A model generated the notes under the pieces. The model worked only from the letters and a program-made list of their open reading frames with translations, searched no databases and was not told where the DNA came from. From the NCBI GenBank assembly GCA_022844485.1, contig JALHLQ010000001.1:124001-188000 (forward strand): a stretch of 64,000 nt of DNA. The letters are read 5' to 3'. How positions within the stretch are numbered: the first letter of the stretch is position 1; each line of letters opens with the position of its first letter. Shown here one piece after another: positions 25,582 to 34,971 of the stretch. This DNA is from Xanthobacteraceae bacterium (lineage in GTDB: Bacteria; Pseudomonadota; Alphaproteobacteria; Rhizobiales; Xanthobacteraceae). The translations under genes and the position numbers were made by a program.

Positions 25582-27707
25582 GCCGGCACCGCCTCTTTCT
25601 CGGGCGCAAAGCAGTTTGCGACCAGATCCTCACGGCCTTTTCGGTAAAGGGCGAAGGAGCCGTAACCATCGACCACGCAATCGAAACTCGCCGAAACGAA
25701 GATCGCGGTCGTCACGGCTTCGATCAGCGCCGGCCCTTCCACCCGGTTGCCGCACTGGAGCTTGCCGGCCTCATAGACCGGAACGGAGGCGAACGAGGAG
25801 GTCTCGGGAACATAGGCCATTCGCTTGCGTTTGAACGCCCGGCTCGGATTGGCGCTCTTCGGCGCCTCGCGAGCATAGATCGGCTTCGCTGCGGCACCGA
25901 TGGCTTGAAGCCGCACATTGATGAGCTCGACCGGCGTCCCCTCGGCCTCCAGCGAATAGCCGTAGAGACGATTATGCTCTTGGTGAAACGCGCGAGCGAT
26001 CGCCTCGGGGTTGCGCGCCCGGATCGCGGACGCGGGCGCTTCGAACGACACCTCGTGATACTGCTTGTTGTAGCGGCAATCGAACCGGACGACGTGCCGG
26101 CGATCCTGCGGCGGAATGCGTTCCTCGGTCAGCATCCGGTCGCCGTCCTCTCGCATCGCCTCGACAATGGCGCCGAGTCGGCTCCAGTCGAGCGCGTCGA
26201 GGCGCGCGACGAAGGTGCGTACGAAATCGTGCTTGAGGTCGGACAGCAGCATGCCGAACGCACACAATACTGATGACGAACGCGGCACGATCTGCAGCGG
26301 TATTTCGAGCTCGTTGCAGATCAGGCACGAATGCATTGGCCCCGCGCCCCCGGCCGCGATCAGCGGAAATTCGCGCGGATCATAGCCGCGCTTGATCGTC
26401 ACTTCGCGCACGCCTTGCGCCATGTTGTTGCAGGCCACGCGATACATCCCGGCTGCGGCCTCTTCGACCGACAGGCTCATTGGTTTCGCGATATACTCTT
26501 CTATGGCGCGCCGCGCCGCAGAGGCATCCAGCCCCATTTTGCCGCCGGCGAAATAGTCCGGATCGAGATAGCCAAGCACGACATTGGCGTCGGTTGTCGT
26601 CGGCAGCGTGCCGCCCTTGCCGTAGCAGGCGGGGCCCGGCGCCGCGCCCGCGCTCTGCGGGCCCATGCGCAGCATGCCGCCTTCATCGAGCCAGCCGATC
26701 GATCCGCCGCCTGCTCCGATGGTGTGGATGTCGAGCATCGGAAGCGCGATTTTGTGACGGGCAATCTCGCCGTCGTTCACCGTCGTAGCCGCGCCGAAGG
26801 CCACCGACGCCTCGAAGCTGGTGCCGCCCATGTCGGTTGTGATGCAGCGGTCGAGCCCGAGTGCGCGAGCATAGAAGAGGCCGGCGCCTGGTCCGCCGGC
26901 CGGTCCGGAAAGCAGCGTAAGGGCGGCCTTCTCACGGGCGAGTGCGGGCGACATCACGCCGCCGTTCGACTGCATGATCAACAGCACGCCGCCAAAGCCG
27001 ATATCCTTCAGTCGGCTGACCAATCGATCCAGATAGCGATTGAGTTTCGGGCCGACATAGGAATTGAGCGCCGTCGTGCTGACGCGCTCGTAGAAGCGGA
27101 TGGAGGGGAGAAGTTGCGTCGAGACGGTCAGATAGGCTTCCGGCAGCTCGCGAGCGACCAGTTCGGCCGCCGCGCGCTCATGCTCGGAATTGGCGAAGGC
27201 ATTCATGAAGCAGATCGACACCGCCTCGACCTGTTCCGCCTGGAACAGCGCGATGGCCTTGCGGATGTCCTCGAGCGACAGCGGCTCGATCTCGGCGCCA
27301 TTGCGGTCCAGTCGCCCGCCGACGCCGATCCGCAGGTGCCGCGGCACGAGCGGCTTCACATTGGTGTAGCGGTTGTCGTACTGGCGCTCGCGAATGCCAC
27401 GCCGCATCTCGAGCGCGTCCCGCACGCCCTTGGTCGTCAGCAGGGCCGAGCGCGCTCCGGTATGCGTCAGCGTCGCGTTCGTCGTCACCGTGGTGCCATG
27501 GACAATCGTGTCAACCGATCGGACAAACCCGGCGAAATCGGTTGACGCGGATATCAGCGCGGCAAGGTCCCTGAGGCCCTCGACGACGGCGATCGAGGGG
27601 TCTTCGGGCGTCGAAAGGACCTTGTGAATGATCGGTTCGGAGCCGTGATCGGCGACAATGAAGTCGGTGAAGGTTCCGCCGACATCGATCCCGATCTTCA
27701 GTGTCAT
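25578..27707 (-). CDS. hydantoinase A/oxoprolinase family ATPase subunit
   Basis: A 709-residue HyuA-type subunit with an ASKHA nucleotide fold. The N-terminus KIGIDVGGTFTDFIVAD is the phosphate-1 loop; HGTTVTTNATL, the central LLSGPAGGPGAG and TTDMGGTSFEASV (phosphate 2), and IGAGGGSIGWLDEGG are all family landmarks. It phosphorylates the amide or ketone so that HyuB can hydrolyse or carboxylate it. The stop overlaps the HyuB start. Given the Mo-hydroxylase in the same operon, an N-heterocyclic lactam is an attractive but unproven substrate. Confidence 0.9.
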   Translation of the reverse strand: MTLKIGIDVGGTFTDFIVADHGSEPIIHKVLSTPEDPSIAVVEGLRDLAALISASTDFAGFVRSVDTIVHGTTVTTNATLTHTGARSALLTTKGVRDALEMRRGIRERQYDNRYTNVKPLVPRHLRIGVGGRLDRNGAEIEPLSLEDIRKAIALFQAEQVEAVSICFMNAFANSEHERAAAELVARELPEAYLTVSTQLLPSIRFYERVSTTALNSYVGPKLNRYLDRLVSRLKDIGFGGVLLIMQSNGGVMSPALAREKAALTLLSGPAGGPGAGLFYARALGLDRCITTDMGGTSFEASVAFGAATTVNDGEIARHKIALPMLDIHTIGAGGGSIGWLDEGGMLRMGPQSAGAAPGPACYGKGGTLPTTTDANVVLGYLDPDYFAGGKMGLDASAARRAIEEYIAKPMSLSVEEAAAGMYRVACNNMAQGVREVTIKRGYDPREFPLIAAGGAGPMHSCLICNELEIPLQIVPRSSSVLCAFGMLLSDLKHDFVRTFVARLDALDWSRLGAIVEAMREDGDRMLTEERIPPQDRRHVVRFDCRYNKQYHEVSFEAPASAIRARNPEAIARAFHQEHNRLYGYSLEAEGTPVELINVRLQAIGAAAKPIYAREAPKSANPSRAFKRKRMAYVPETSSFASVPVYEAGKLQCGNRVEGPALIEAVTTAIFVSASFDCVVDGYGSFALYRKGREDLVANCFAPEKEAVPA

Positions 27708-27721
27708 GCTCCGCTCCCGTC

Positions 27722-29239
27722 CTACGCAGCAGCTTCAGCACACAAAAAGGCGTGCAGATCGTCGCGCTTGACCTTGCCGAGCGCGGTTCGCGGCAAGGCT
27801 TCGATGAACCGGATTTCTCGGGGCAACTTGTAGCGGGCAAGACGGTTCTGAAAGAGCGCCAGAACGTCCCCCTCGGTCATCTTTGCGCCGGGCCTCAGCG
27901 CAATCACCGCGACGACGGCCTCTCCCCATCGCTCGTCCGCTTTGCCGATCACGCAAGCCTCCGCGATCTGCGGGCACTCCAGGAGGATGTTCTCGAGTTC
28001 CGCCGGGTAGATATTCTCGCCGCCGGAGATGATCATGTCGTGCTTGCGCGAGACGACGTACAAATAGCCTTCCTCGTCGAAGTGGCCGATATCTCCGGAG
28101 TGGTACCAGCCGTCCCTCAGGCTTTGCGCGGTCGTTGTCTCGGCCTTCCAGTAGCCGCGCATCACATTGGGTCCTCGGACAAAAATTTCGCCGTCGACGC
28201 TGGGCGCAGCCGGCGCTCCGCTTCGATCGGTCACCTTCACCTGGCAGTGGAGGGCCGGCAGCCCGGCCGAGCCTGCCTTTCGATCAGCATCCTCGCGGCG
28301 GAGATATGCGGCGATCGGGCCGGTTTCGGTCGACCCATACACCTGGATCAAGGGCACGCCCCGCTGCTGCACGCGCTGCACGAAGGATTGCGAAACGATC
28401 GTCGATCCCGTGGTGATGACACGAAGGCTCGAAAGGTCGGCGCTGACCCAGCGCGGATGGTCCATCATGGCCATCAATTGCGCCGGAACGAAAACGGCGA
28501 GCGTGATCCGTTCGCGCTCGATGGCGTCCAGGGCGGCGGCGGCGTCGAATTTCGGATGGAGACGGACGGTGGCGCCGGCGTGCAGCGCGGGGACGGTCTG
28601 GATGTTGAGACCGCCGACATGGAACATGGGAAGCGTGGTCAGCACGCGGTCGGCGCTCGTCAAGTCATGCATATGGGCGCTGTTGACCGCGTTCCAGAAC
28701 AGCGCGTCCTGTGTCAGCACCACCCCTTTCGGAACTCCGGTCGACCCCGACGTGTAGCAAAGGAGCACAGGGTCCCCGAGCGTGCCGGCGTCATCGCCGG
28801 TTTCGTGCGGCCGCGTGATCTCTCCCCAACTGACCCAACCCGGCGGCGCGTCCCCGATCAAAACCCATGCCGCTTGAGGGAACACGCCCCGGATCGTCTC
28901 GCAGGATTTGGCGAAGCCGCTTTCGACGAATACGGCCTTGGGCGCGGCGTCGGCCAGCACGCGCGCGTGTTCTGCCGGAGCCAGTCGCCAATTGAGCGGC
29001 GTCAGGATGGCCCCGCGCCGCGCGCAGGCGAAGAGCAAATAGAGCATCTCGGGCCGGTTCAGTCCGAGATAGGCCACGACGTCGCCGCGTACGATGCCCA
29101 GCGACGACAGCAGGCCGCTCGTCCTTGCGATCGCGGCAGCAAAGCTTCGATAGGTGATGTCCTCGCCCTCGAATCGAATCGCCACCTTGTCCGGCGCGAA
29201 CGCCGCGTGACGTTCGATCCAGGACGCAAGGTTGCTCAT
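27722..29239 (-). CDS. AMP-forming acyl/aryl-CoA ligase
   Basis: A 505-residue ANL-superfamily enzyme that activates a carboxylic acid with ATP to an acyl-AMP and then to its CoA thioester. Motifs in order: CYTSGSTGVPKGV (P-loop), QVYGSTETGP (A5), GWYHSGDIGHFDEEGYLY (A7-A8), RKHDMIISGGENIYPAE (hinge) and RTALGKVKR with the C-terminal catalytic Lys. The ATG at 29239 overlaps the GntR stop; a longer frame to 29488 is inside that gene. As the first enzyme of the operon it probably commits the imported acid to the pathway. Confidence 0.9.
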   Translation of the reverse strand: MSNLASWIERHAAFAPDKVAIRFEGEDITYRSFAAAIARTSGLLSSLGIVRGDVVAYLGLNRPEMLYLLFACARRGAILTPLNWRLAPAEHARVLADAAPKAVFVESGFAKSCETIRGVFPQAAWVLIGDAPPGWVSWGEITRPHETGDDAGTLGDPVLLCYTSGSTGVPKGVVLTQDALFWNAVNSAHMHDLTSADRVLTTLPMFHVGGLNIQTVPALHAGATVRLHPKFDAAAALDAIERERITLAVFVPAQLMAMMDHPRWVSADLSSLRVITTGSTIVSQSFVQRVQQRGVPLIQVYGSTETGPIAAYLRREDADRKAGSAGLPALHCQVKVTDRSGAPAAPSVDGEIFVRGPNVMRGYWKAETTTAQSLRDGWYHSGDIGHFDEEGYLYVVSRKHDMIISGGENIYPAELENILLECPQIAEACVIGKADERWGEAVVAVIALRPGAKMTEGDVLALFQNRLARYKLPREIRFIEALPRTALGKVKRDDLHAFLCAEAAA

Positions 29240-29916
29240 GATCCCGAGTTCCTGAGGCTGATCGATTCGCGCAGGATGCGTTTCGCCTCGAGAAGGTGAT
29301 CCCGCATCGCCGCTGCGGCCGTTTCGCCGTCGCCGGCAGACAGCGCCGCCGCAAGACGTCGCAGTCCTTTCAGAACGACGGCGCGCGCCTCGCGATCGCC
29401 GAGCGTCAGCGAGCGGAGATAGCGCACGTGATCGGCATAGAGCTCGATCGCGCGCACAAGCCTTCGGTTCGGCACCAGCGCGATCCAAGCCGTGCGGTAT
29501 CGGTAATTGGCCTCCATGAACGCCGTTGCATCATTGGCGGTATCCGCCGCTGTCATCACCTGGAGTTCTTCGCGCAGCGGCGCGAACTGTTTGCGATCGC
29601 GCACCCGGGTTGCGACCTGCCGCAGCGCCTCCGGCTCGAGCATCAGGCGCAGTTCGTAGATGTCTTCAATATCTGCCTCGGACAGCGTCGGAACCACGAA
29701 CCCGCGGCCGTCCGAATCGAGAAGGCCTTCGCTGGCCAGCCTGGCCAAGGCTTCGCGCACGGGCGTTCGCGAGACGCCGAGCTGCGCCGCCAAGGCCGAC
29801 TCCTGCAAAGGCTGTCCGCTGGGGACCCGTTGCATGCGCAAGTAATCGCGCAGCGTCAGATAGACCCTGTCGCCCAGCGACTGAGGACGTTCTAAGACTT
29901 TGAGGGACGGGACCAC
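29236..29916 (-). CDS. GntR family (FadR/FCD type) transcriptional regulator
   Basis: A 226-residue repressor-type regulator. The start is set at GTG 29916, preceded at 5-6 bases by AGGTGG; an ATG at 30090 would add 58 unlikely residues. Winged helix: ESALAAQLGVSRTPVREALARLASEGLL (~38-65). The FCD ligand domain follows (DIEDIYELRLMLEPEALR, then EANYRYRTAWIAL and RDHLLEAKRIL), which often binds a carboxylic acid with or without a metal ion. It is the first gene of the operon; two GTATAC half-sites lie 30-42 bases upstream over its own -10 box, so autoregulation with release by a pathway acid or CoA ester is likely. Confidence 0.88.
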   Translation of the reverse strand: MVPSLKVLERPQSLGDRVYLTLRDYLRMQRVPSGQPLQESALAAQLGVSRTPVREALARLASEGLLDSDGRGFVVPTLSEADIEDIYELRLMLEPEALRQVATRVRDRKQFAPLREELQVMTAADTANDATAFMEANYRYRTAWIALVPNRRLVRAIELYADHVRYLRSLTLGDREARAVVLKGLRRLAAALSAGDGETAAAAMRDHLLEAKRILRESISLRNSGS

Positions 29917-29944
29917 TTTTCCCACCTGGTCGTATCCTGGACCC

Positions 29945-29973
29945 TGTATACCGTATACGCATGATGGCGTCCA
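29945..29973 (-). promoter_or_regulatory. predicted sigma70-type promoter of the GntR-led operon
   Basis: Minus-strand -35 TGGACG (29973-29968) and -10 TATACA (29950-29945) are spaced by 17 bases; each matches the consensus at four of six positions. Transcription would begin near 29938 and give a leader of about 20 bases before the GTG. Confidence 0.5.
29946..29958. promoter_or_regulatory. predicted GntR/FCD operator, GTATAC repeat
   Basis: GTATAC occurs twice, separated by one base (GTATACCGTATAC), making a near-perfect 13-bp palindrome. GT-N2-AC cores of this kind are typical operators of FadR-subfamily GntR proteins. It covers the predicted -10 box of the gene encoding such a regulator, 30 bases before its start. 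Confidence 0.65.
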
Positions 29974-30095
29974 GCGTTCGACATCTAAGGCGACACTGGA
30001 GGGCTCGGACCAGTGCTGAGGAGCAGAGTGACCGCGACGTTTTGGCCGCTGGCGTGCGAAATGGGAGGCAGGCATCCCGGCATGCCCCATGGAAA

Positions 30096-30109
30096 CTCAT
30101 TAGAATGAG
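30096..30109. promoter_or_regulatory. 14-bp palindrome just before mrpAB start
   Basis: CTCATT and AATGAG are separated by AG, ending 9 bases before the GTG of mrpAB. It could be an operator or a small hairpin near the ribosome site, which is otherwise poor. Nothing else supports a specific regulator. Confidence 0.35.
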
Positions 30110-30118
30110 ACAAGCTGC

Positions 30119-32959
30119 GTGGAACTGGCGCTCATAGTCCTGCTCCCGCTCCTGGGAGCGGTGATTCCGCCGATCGTGATCCGGTTGGGGCGCAACGTGT
30201 GCGCAAGCGCAACGGGCGCAGTGACGGCCTTGTCGCTATTGATCCTCCTTGTCTACGCGCCGGCGGTTTACGCCGGAGACACGCCGCGCTGGAGCGTGGA
30301 CTGGCTGCCACACGCGGGCCTGGCTTTTTCCTTTTTTCTCGATGGGCTCGGATTTTTTTTCGCCGCGCTGATCCTCGGGATGGGGCTCTTGATCATTCTT
30401 TACGCCCGCTACTACCTCGGTCCCGCCGATCCGATGGGGCAGTTCTATTCCTACCTGCTGCTGTTTCAGGGAGCGATGCTGGGCATCGTGCTGAGCGACA
30501 ATGTCGTGCTCCTTGTGGTGTTCTGGGAACTGACGAGCCTGAGTTCTTTTTTGCTGATCGGATACTGGCGGCATAAGCCGCAGGCCCGCCAAGGCGCCCG
30601 CATGGCGTTGGTTGTCACCGCCGCCGGAGGGCTCGCGCTGCTCGCGGGCGTTCTGATCCTCGGACATATCGCGGGAAGCTACGAATTGAGCGAGCTTCTC
30701 CGGAACGGGGACCGGATCAAGGCATCGCCGCTTTACGGTCCGGCGCTGCTCCTGATCCTTGGCGGCGCCTTCACCAAGTCGGCGCAATTCCCGTTCCATT
30801 TCTGGCTGCCGCATGCAATGGCCGCGCCGACGCCGGTCTCGGCCTATCTCCACTCCGCAACCATGGTGAAGGCAGGCGTCTTCTTGCTGGCGCGTTTGTG
30901 GCCGGTGCTCGCCGGAACCGAAACCTGGTTCTTGATCGTGGCGACGACCGGACTTGTCACCTTCCTTGTGGGCGGATGGATCGCGCTCTTCAAGGACGAT
31001 CTCAAGGCGGTACTGGCCTATTCAACGGTCAGCCACCTTGGCCTCATGACGATGCTGCTCGGCCTCGGCACCCCCATGGCGGTGGTGGTGGCTGCTTTTC
31101 ACATCCTCAATCATGCGACCTTCAAAGCCGCATTGTTCATGAGCGCCGGCATCGTGGACCATGAGACGGGGACGCGAGACATCCGCCGACTGGGCGGATT
31201 GCTCACATTGATGCCGATTACGGCCACGCTCTCGCTGATCGCCGCCGCGTCCATGGCAGGACTTCCCTTTCTCAACGGCTATGTGTCGAAGGAGATGATG
31301 CTCGAAGAGGCATGGCGCACGAGTTACCTCGGCCTTGGCTGGCTCTTTCCTTCGGCGGCAATGCTCGGTGCTCTCATTTCGGTGCTCTACTCGGTCCGCT
31401 ATGCCGCCGACGTTTTCATGGGCGCCAAGCGAGATGGCTTTTCCCGTCTGCCGCATGATCCGCCAGCGGGCCTGTGGCTGCCAGTTGCGATTCTGGTCGT
31501 CCCGATACTTGCCATTGGATTCTGGCCGGCGCTCGCGGAGCCGATCGTTCGGCGGACCGCGTCCGCCATAACGGGCGGCGATATACCGGATGTGCGTCTT
31601 GCGATCTGGCATGGCCTGACGCCGGCGTTTTTCATGAGCGTTGCAGCGATCATCGGCGGCTTCGTTCTGCTGGCCGGGTATTCGCCCATCAAGTCTGCCG
31701 TGCTTGCAATCGCCAGACCGGACGCCAAGCGCATCTACGAGGCCGCCATCGAGCGGCTTGTTTCGTCATCCGGGCGTGTCATTGATCGTTTGCACGCGGG
31801 ATCGCTGCAGAACCACCTCGCGATCATCATCGGCGCGATTGTCGTTGCCGGCATGTTGGGCTTTGTGTCCAGCGATCATATGCCGGGCCTGCGCGCCGCA
31901 CTCGCACCGACTTTGCCGGCCATCGTTGTTTGGGCCATTTTGGCCAGCCTATGCGTATACGTGGCGCTCAGACACGAAGATCGCTTGTTGACGCTGATCT
32001 TGACGAGCGCGGTGGGCTTGATCGTCTCCCTGATTTTTCTGCAATTCTCGGGCCCTGATCTCGCACTCACCCAGATTTCCGTCGACATCGTGACCACCGT
32101 TCTTCTGCTTCTTGCCCTGAACCTGCTCCCGAAAACGACTCCGAAGGAGAGAATGTCCGCCGCCACCATTCGCGACGGTGCGGTCGCCGCCATCGCGGGG
32201 TTTGGCGCCGCCGGGCTGGCCTACGCGATGATGAGCCGCGACGTTGCCTCGATCTCCAGTTATCACCTCGCGCAGTCGAAGCCGGGAGGCGGCGGGACCA
32301 ATGTCGTCAACGTGATCCTGGTGGACATTCGGGGGTTCGACACCTTCGGCGAGATTATCGTGCTGGGTATTGCAGCGGTCGCGATCTACGCACTGCTCGA
32401 TCCCATCCTAAGGACAGTGTCCGAGCGCCGAAGCGAACGGCGCAAAGCGCCGGAATCCAGGGACGCCCATCCGCTGATCTTGGTGGTAGCGACCCGCGCG
32501 CTGCTCCCGCTTGCGCTGACGGTCGGACTTTTTGTTCTGCTTCGCGGTCACAATCTGCCGGGAGGAGGCTTCATTGCCGGACTGGTCGTCGCCATCGCCT
32601 TGATCGTTCAATACATGGCGAGCGGTTACGCCTGGGCAGCCAAACGGGCGAAGATCGACCCGGAGTCCATGATTGGCGGCGGGATTGTCATCGCCGGATT
32701 GACCGGAATGGCGTCCTGGTTCTTCGCACGCCCTTTCCTCACCAGCACCTTCGGATATTTTAAACTGCCGATTGTCGGTCAATTCGAGTTGGCGTCGGCC
32801 ATGGCCTTCGACATCGGTGTGTTTCTGACCGTCGTCGGCGTCGTGCTCTTGTCTCTGGCCCACATTTCGCGCGTTGAAGGAATTGTCGACCAGGACCCCT
32901 CTGACGACGCAATTGCCCGAATCCGGCCGGAAGGGTCTGCCGCAGAGCGGAGGCATTGA
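30119..32959 (+). CDS. mrpA: Mrp Na+/H+ antiporter subunit MrpA-MrpB fusion (PhaAB-type)
   Basis: A 946-residue polytopic protein starting at GTG. Residues ~1-520 are the NuoL-like MrpA core (VVFWELTSLSSF with TM5 Glu, GAFTKSAQFPFHFWLP with TM7 Lys, SATMVKAGVF with TM8 Lys). Residues ~620-760 hold the MbhD/MbhE-like part (SGPDLALTQISVDIVTT, VDIRGFDTFGEI). Residues ~780-930 are a MrpB domain (ATRALLPLALTVGLFVLLRGHNLPGGGF). Such A-B fusions mark the group-2 or Pha systems of rhizobia. It heads the plus-strand operon, divergent from the GntR operon. In Sinorhizobium the related pha system serves K+ and pH adaptation. Confidence 0.92.
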   Translation: MELALIVLLPLLGAVIPPIVIRLGRNVCASATGAVTALSLLILLVYAPAVYAGDTPRWSVDWLPHAGLAFSFFLDGLGFFFAALILGMGLLIILYARYYLGPADPMGQFYSYLLLFQGAMLGIVLSDNVVLLVVFWELTSLSSFLLIGYWRHKPQARQGARMALVVTAAGGLALLAGVLILGHIAGSYELSELLRNGDRIKASPLYGPALLLILGGAFTKSAQFPFHFWLPHAMAAPTPVSAYLHSATMVKAGVFLLARLWPVLAGTETWFLIVATTGLVTFLVGGWIALFKDDLKAVLAYSTVSHLGLMTMLLGLGTPMAVVVAAFHILNHATFKAALFMSAGIVDHETGTRDIRRLGGLLTLMPITATLSLIAAASMAGLPFLNGYVSKEMMLEEAWRTSYLGLGWLFPSAAMLGALISVLYSVRYAADVFMGAKRDGFSRLPHDPPAGLWLPVAILVVPILAIGFWPALAEPIVRRTASAITGGDIPDVRLAIWHGLTPAFFMSVAAIIGGFVLLAGYSPIKSAVLAIARPDAKRIYEAAIERLVSSSGRVIDRLHAGSLQNHLAIIIGAIVVAGMLGFVSSDHMPGLRAALAPTLPAIVVWAILASLCVYVALRHEDRLLTLILTSAVGLIVSLIFLQFSGPDLALTQISVDIVTTVLLLLALNLLPKTTPKERMSAATIRDGAVAAIAGFGAAGLAYAMMSRDVASISSYHLAQSKPGGGGTNVVNVILVDIRGFDTFGEIIVLGIAAVAIYALLDPILRTVSERRSERRKAPESRDAHPLILVVATRALLPLALTVGLFVLLRGHNLPGGGFIAGLVVAIALIVQYMASGYAWAAKRAKIDPESMIGGGIVIAGLTGMASWFFARPFLTSTFGYFKLPIVGQFELASAMAFDIGVFLTVVGVVLLSLAHISRVEGIVDQDPSDDAIARIRPEGSAAERRH

Positions 32960-33328
32960 ATGGAGTTTCTCGTTGCGAGCGCGATCGGCCTGATGACGTC
33001 GGTCGGCGTCTTCCTCGTGCTCCGCGCACGCACCTTTCCCGTGATCATCGGCTTGACGTTTCTCTCCTATGCCGTGAACGTTTTTCTGTTTGCGACAGGC
33101 CGGCTCGTGATCGACCAGCCGCCGATCATCGGTGCTGCGGCTCACGGCTATGCGGACCCGTTGCCCCAGGCCTTGGTGCTCACGGCTATCGTCATTTCAT
33201 TTGGCATGTCGGCGCTGATCGTGGTTCTGGCGCTTCGCGCCTTCCTCGAAACCGGCTCCGATTCGGTTGAGGTCGAAGAAGCGGAGCGGGCCTCCTCGAA
33301 CGGAGCCAGGCCGGCGGCGGAATCATGA
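32960..33328 (+). CDS. mrpC: Mrp antiporter subunit C
   Basis: A 122-residue, three-helix NuoK-like subunit whose ATG directly follows the mrpAB stop with no gap. Signatures are RTFPVIIGLTFLSYAVNVFLF and DPLPQALVLTAIVISFG. The C-terminal 25 residues are acidic and polar (EVEEAERASSNG). Role: small membrane subunit contacting MrpA and MrpD. Confidence 0.92.
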   Translation: MEFLVASAIGLMTSVGVFLVLRARTFPVIIGLTFLSYAVNVFLFATGRLVIDQPPIIGAAAHGYADPLPQALVLTAIVISFGMSALIVVLALRAFLETGSDSVEVEEAERASSNGARPAAES

Positions 33329-34971
33329 CTTTGTGGATCATCATTCCTCTTATCTTGCCCGCGATGGTCGCGGCCTCGATGGTCTTGCTGGTCCGCAACG
33401 ATCTCCGCAGCCAAAGGCTGGTTTCGCTCGCGGCGTCCTTGCTTCTGCTGTTCACAACGCTCTACCTGCTCGTCCTCTCGCAAGACGGCGTCATCCGGCC
33501 CTATCTTCTCGGAAACTGGCCTGCGCCGTTCGGCATCGTCCTGGTTCTCGATCGCTTGTCCGCGATCATGTTGGCCCTAACGGCGCTGCTTGCATGTTTG
33601 ATCGTCCTCTATGCGATGAACGGATGGGACGAGCGCGGCCGGCACTTCCACACCCTGCTTCATTTCAACGTCTTCGGCGTGAATGGAGCCTTTCTGACCG
33701 CAGACATATTCAATCTCTTTGTTTTCTTCGAAGTCATGTTGATAGCGTCGTATGGATTGATGCTTCACGGAGGGGGACCGCAGCGGTTGAAGGCGGGGTT
33801 TCAGTATGTGGCGATCAACTTGGTTGCTTCGACGTTGTTCTTGTTTGCGGTCGGGCTGATCTATGCCGTGACCGGCACTCTCAACATGGCGGACCTTGCC
33901 CTGAAAGTGCCGAACGTGCCGCATTCGGATCAAGCTCTGCTGACCACCGGAGCGGTATTGCTTTTTGTGGTGTTCGGCATCAAGGCGGCGCTCGCGCCGT
34001 TGCATTGGTGGTTGCCCACTGCCTATGCGGCAGCCCCGCCGCTGGCGGCGGCGCATTTCATGATCATGACCAAGGTCGGGGCTTACGCGATCATCCGGGT
34101 GTACGGACTCGTGTTTTCGCCTGACGCCGAAGCGGCAAGTTTGCCCGTGGCCCTGCTGATCCCTTTTGCTCTCGTGACGCTCGCAATTGGAAGCCTGGGG
34201 GTTCTTGCGAGCGGGACTTTGCGCGGGCTTGCCTGTTTTGCCACGCTCGCATCGATGGGTACGCTGCTGATTGCAGTCGGGCTCTTCAATGAAGCGGGTC
34301 TCGCGACAGCGCTCTTTTATCTGCTGCACAGCACGATTGCCGGAGCCGCTTTGTTCTTGCTCGCCGATATTGTCGCGGCACGGCGCGGTGAGGCACAGGA
34401 TCGGCTGGTCTCCGCCGCTCCCTTTGAAAACCAGGCCGTGCTCGGCTTCCTGTTCCTGGGAGCGGCGATCGCGATGGTGGGGTTACCGCCGCTATCCGGC
34501 TTTCTCGGCAAGCTGATGGTCCTTGATGCGACGCGAGACGCCCAACTTGTTTCATGGATATGGTCCGTGGTGCTGATCACGAGCCTTCTGATGCTGATAG
34601 GGTTCGCGCGCGCCGGCAGCGTCCTCTTCTGGAAATCAGCCGCCACGCCTGCGACCGCTGTTCGCTCTGACGCGAAAACCGGGCTTCCGCTCGTTGTGGC
34701 CGGCCTGCTTGTCTCGTTCGGGGTGGTCTTGTCGGTTTTGGCGGGGCCGATTTTCGCGCATGTTCAAGGCGCGGCCAGGCAGGTCCTCGCGCCCGCCGCT
34801 TATATTGAGGCGGTGCTCGGTCGTTCGGCCGCTCTCGACCGTTTCTCGGCCACGCGGGAACCGGTCAGGCCCGAGAAAATGCCGCGAGCACGGGAATCGG
34901 GGTCGGGCTTTGATTCAATAAAAACGGGAACCGTTCTGGCAACGCAGGACAGCGTATGGTCACGAAATTGA
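33325..34971 (+). CDS. mrpD: Mrp antiporter subunit D
   Basis: A 548-residue NuoM-like antiporter module with intact charges: VFFEVMLIASYGLML (TM5 Glu), GIKAALAPLHWWLP (TM7 Lys) and MIMTKVGAYAIIR (TM8 Lys), and LLHSTIAGAALFLLAD in the broken helix. The C-terminal ~60 residues are hydrophilic (REPVRPEKMPRARESG), longer than in most MrpD, and overlap mrpE by 16 bases. It overlaps mrpC by four bases. Confidence 0.92.
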   Translation: MTLWIIIPLILPAMVAASMVLLVRNDLRSQRLVSLAASLLLLFTTLYLLVLSQDGVIRPYLLGNWPAPFGIVLVLDRLSAIMLALTALLACLIVLYAMNGWDERGRHFHTLLHFNVFGVNGAFLTADIFNLFVFFEVMLIASYGLMLHGGGPQRLKAGFQYVAINLVASTLFLFAVGLIYAVTGTLNMADLALKVPNVPHSDQALLTTGAVLLFVVFGIKAALAPLHWWLPTAYAAAPPLAAAHFMIMTKVGAYAIIRVYGLVFSPDAEAASLPVALLIPFALVTLAIGSLGVLASGTLRGLACFATLASMGTLLIAVGLFNEAGLATALFYLLHSTIAGAALFLLADIVAARRGEAQDRLVSAAPFENQAVLGFLFLGAAIAMVGLPPLSGFLGKLMVLDATRDAQLVSWIWSVVLITSLLMLIGFARAGSVLFWKSAATPATAVRSDAKTGLPLVVAGLLVSFGVVLSVLAGPIFAHVQGAARQVLAPAAYIEAVLGRSAALDRFSATREPVRPEKMPRARESGSGFDSIKTGTVLATQDSVWSRN

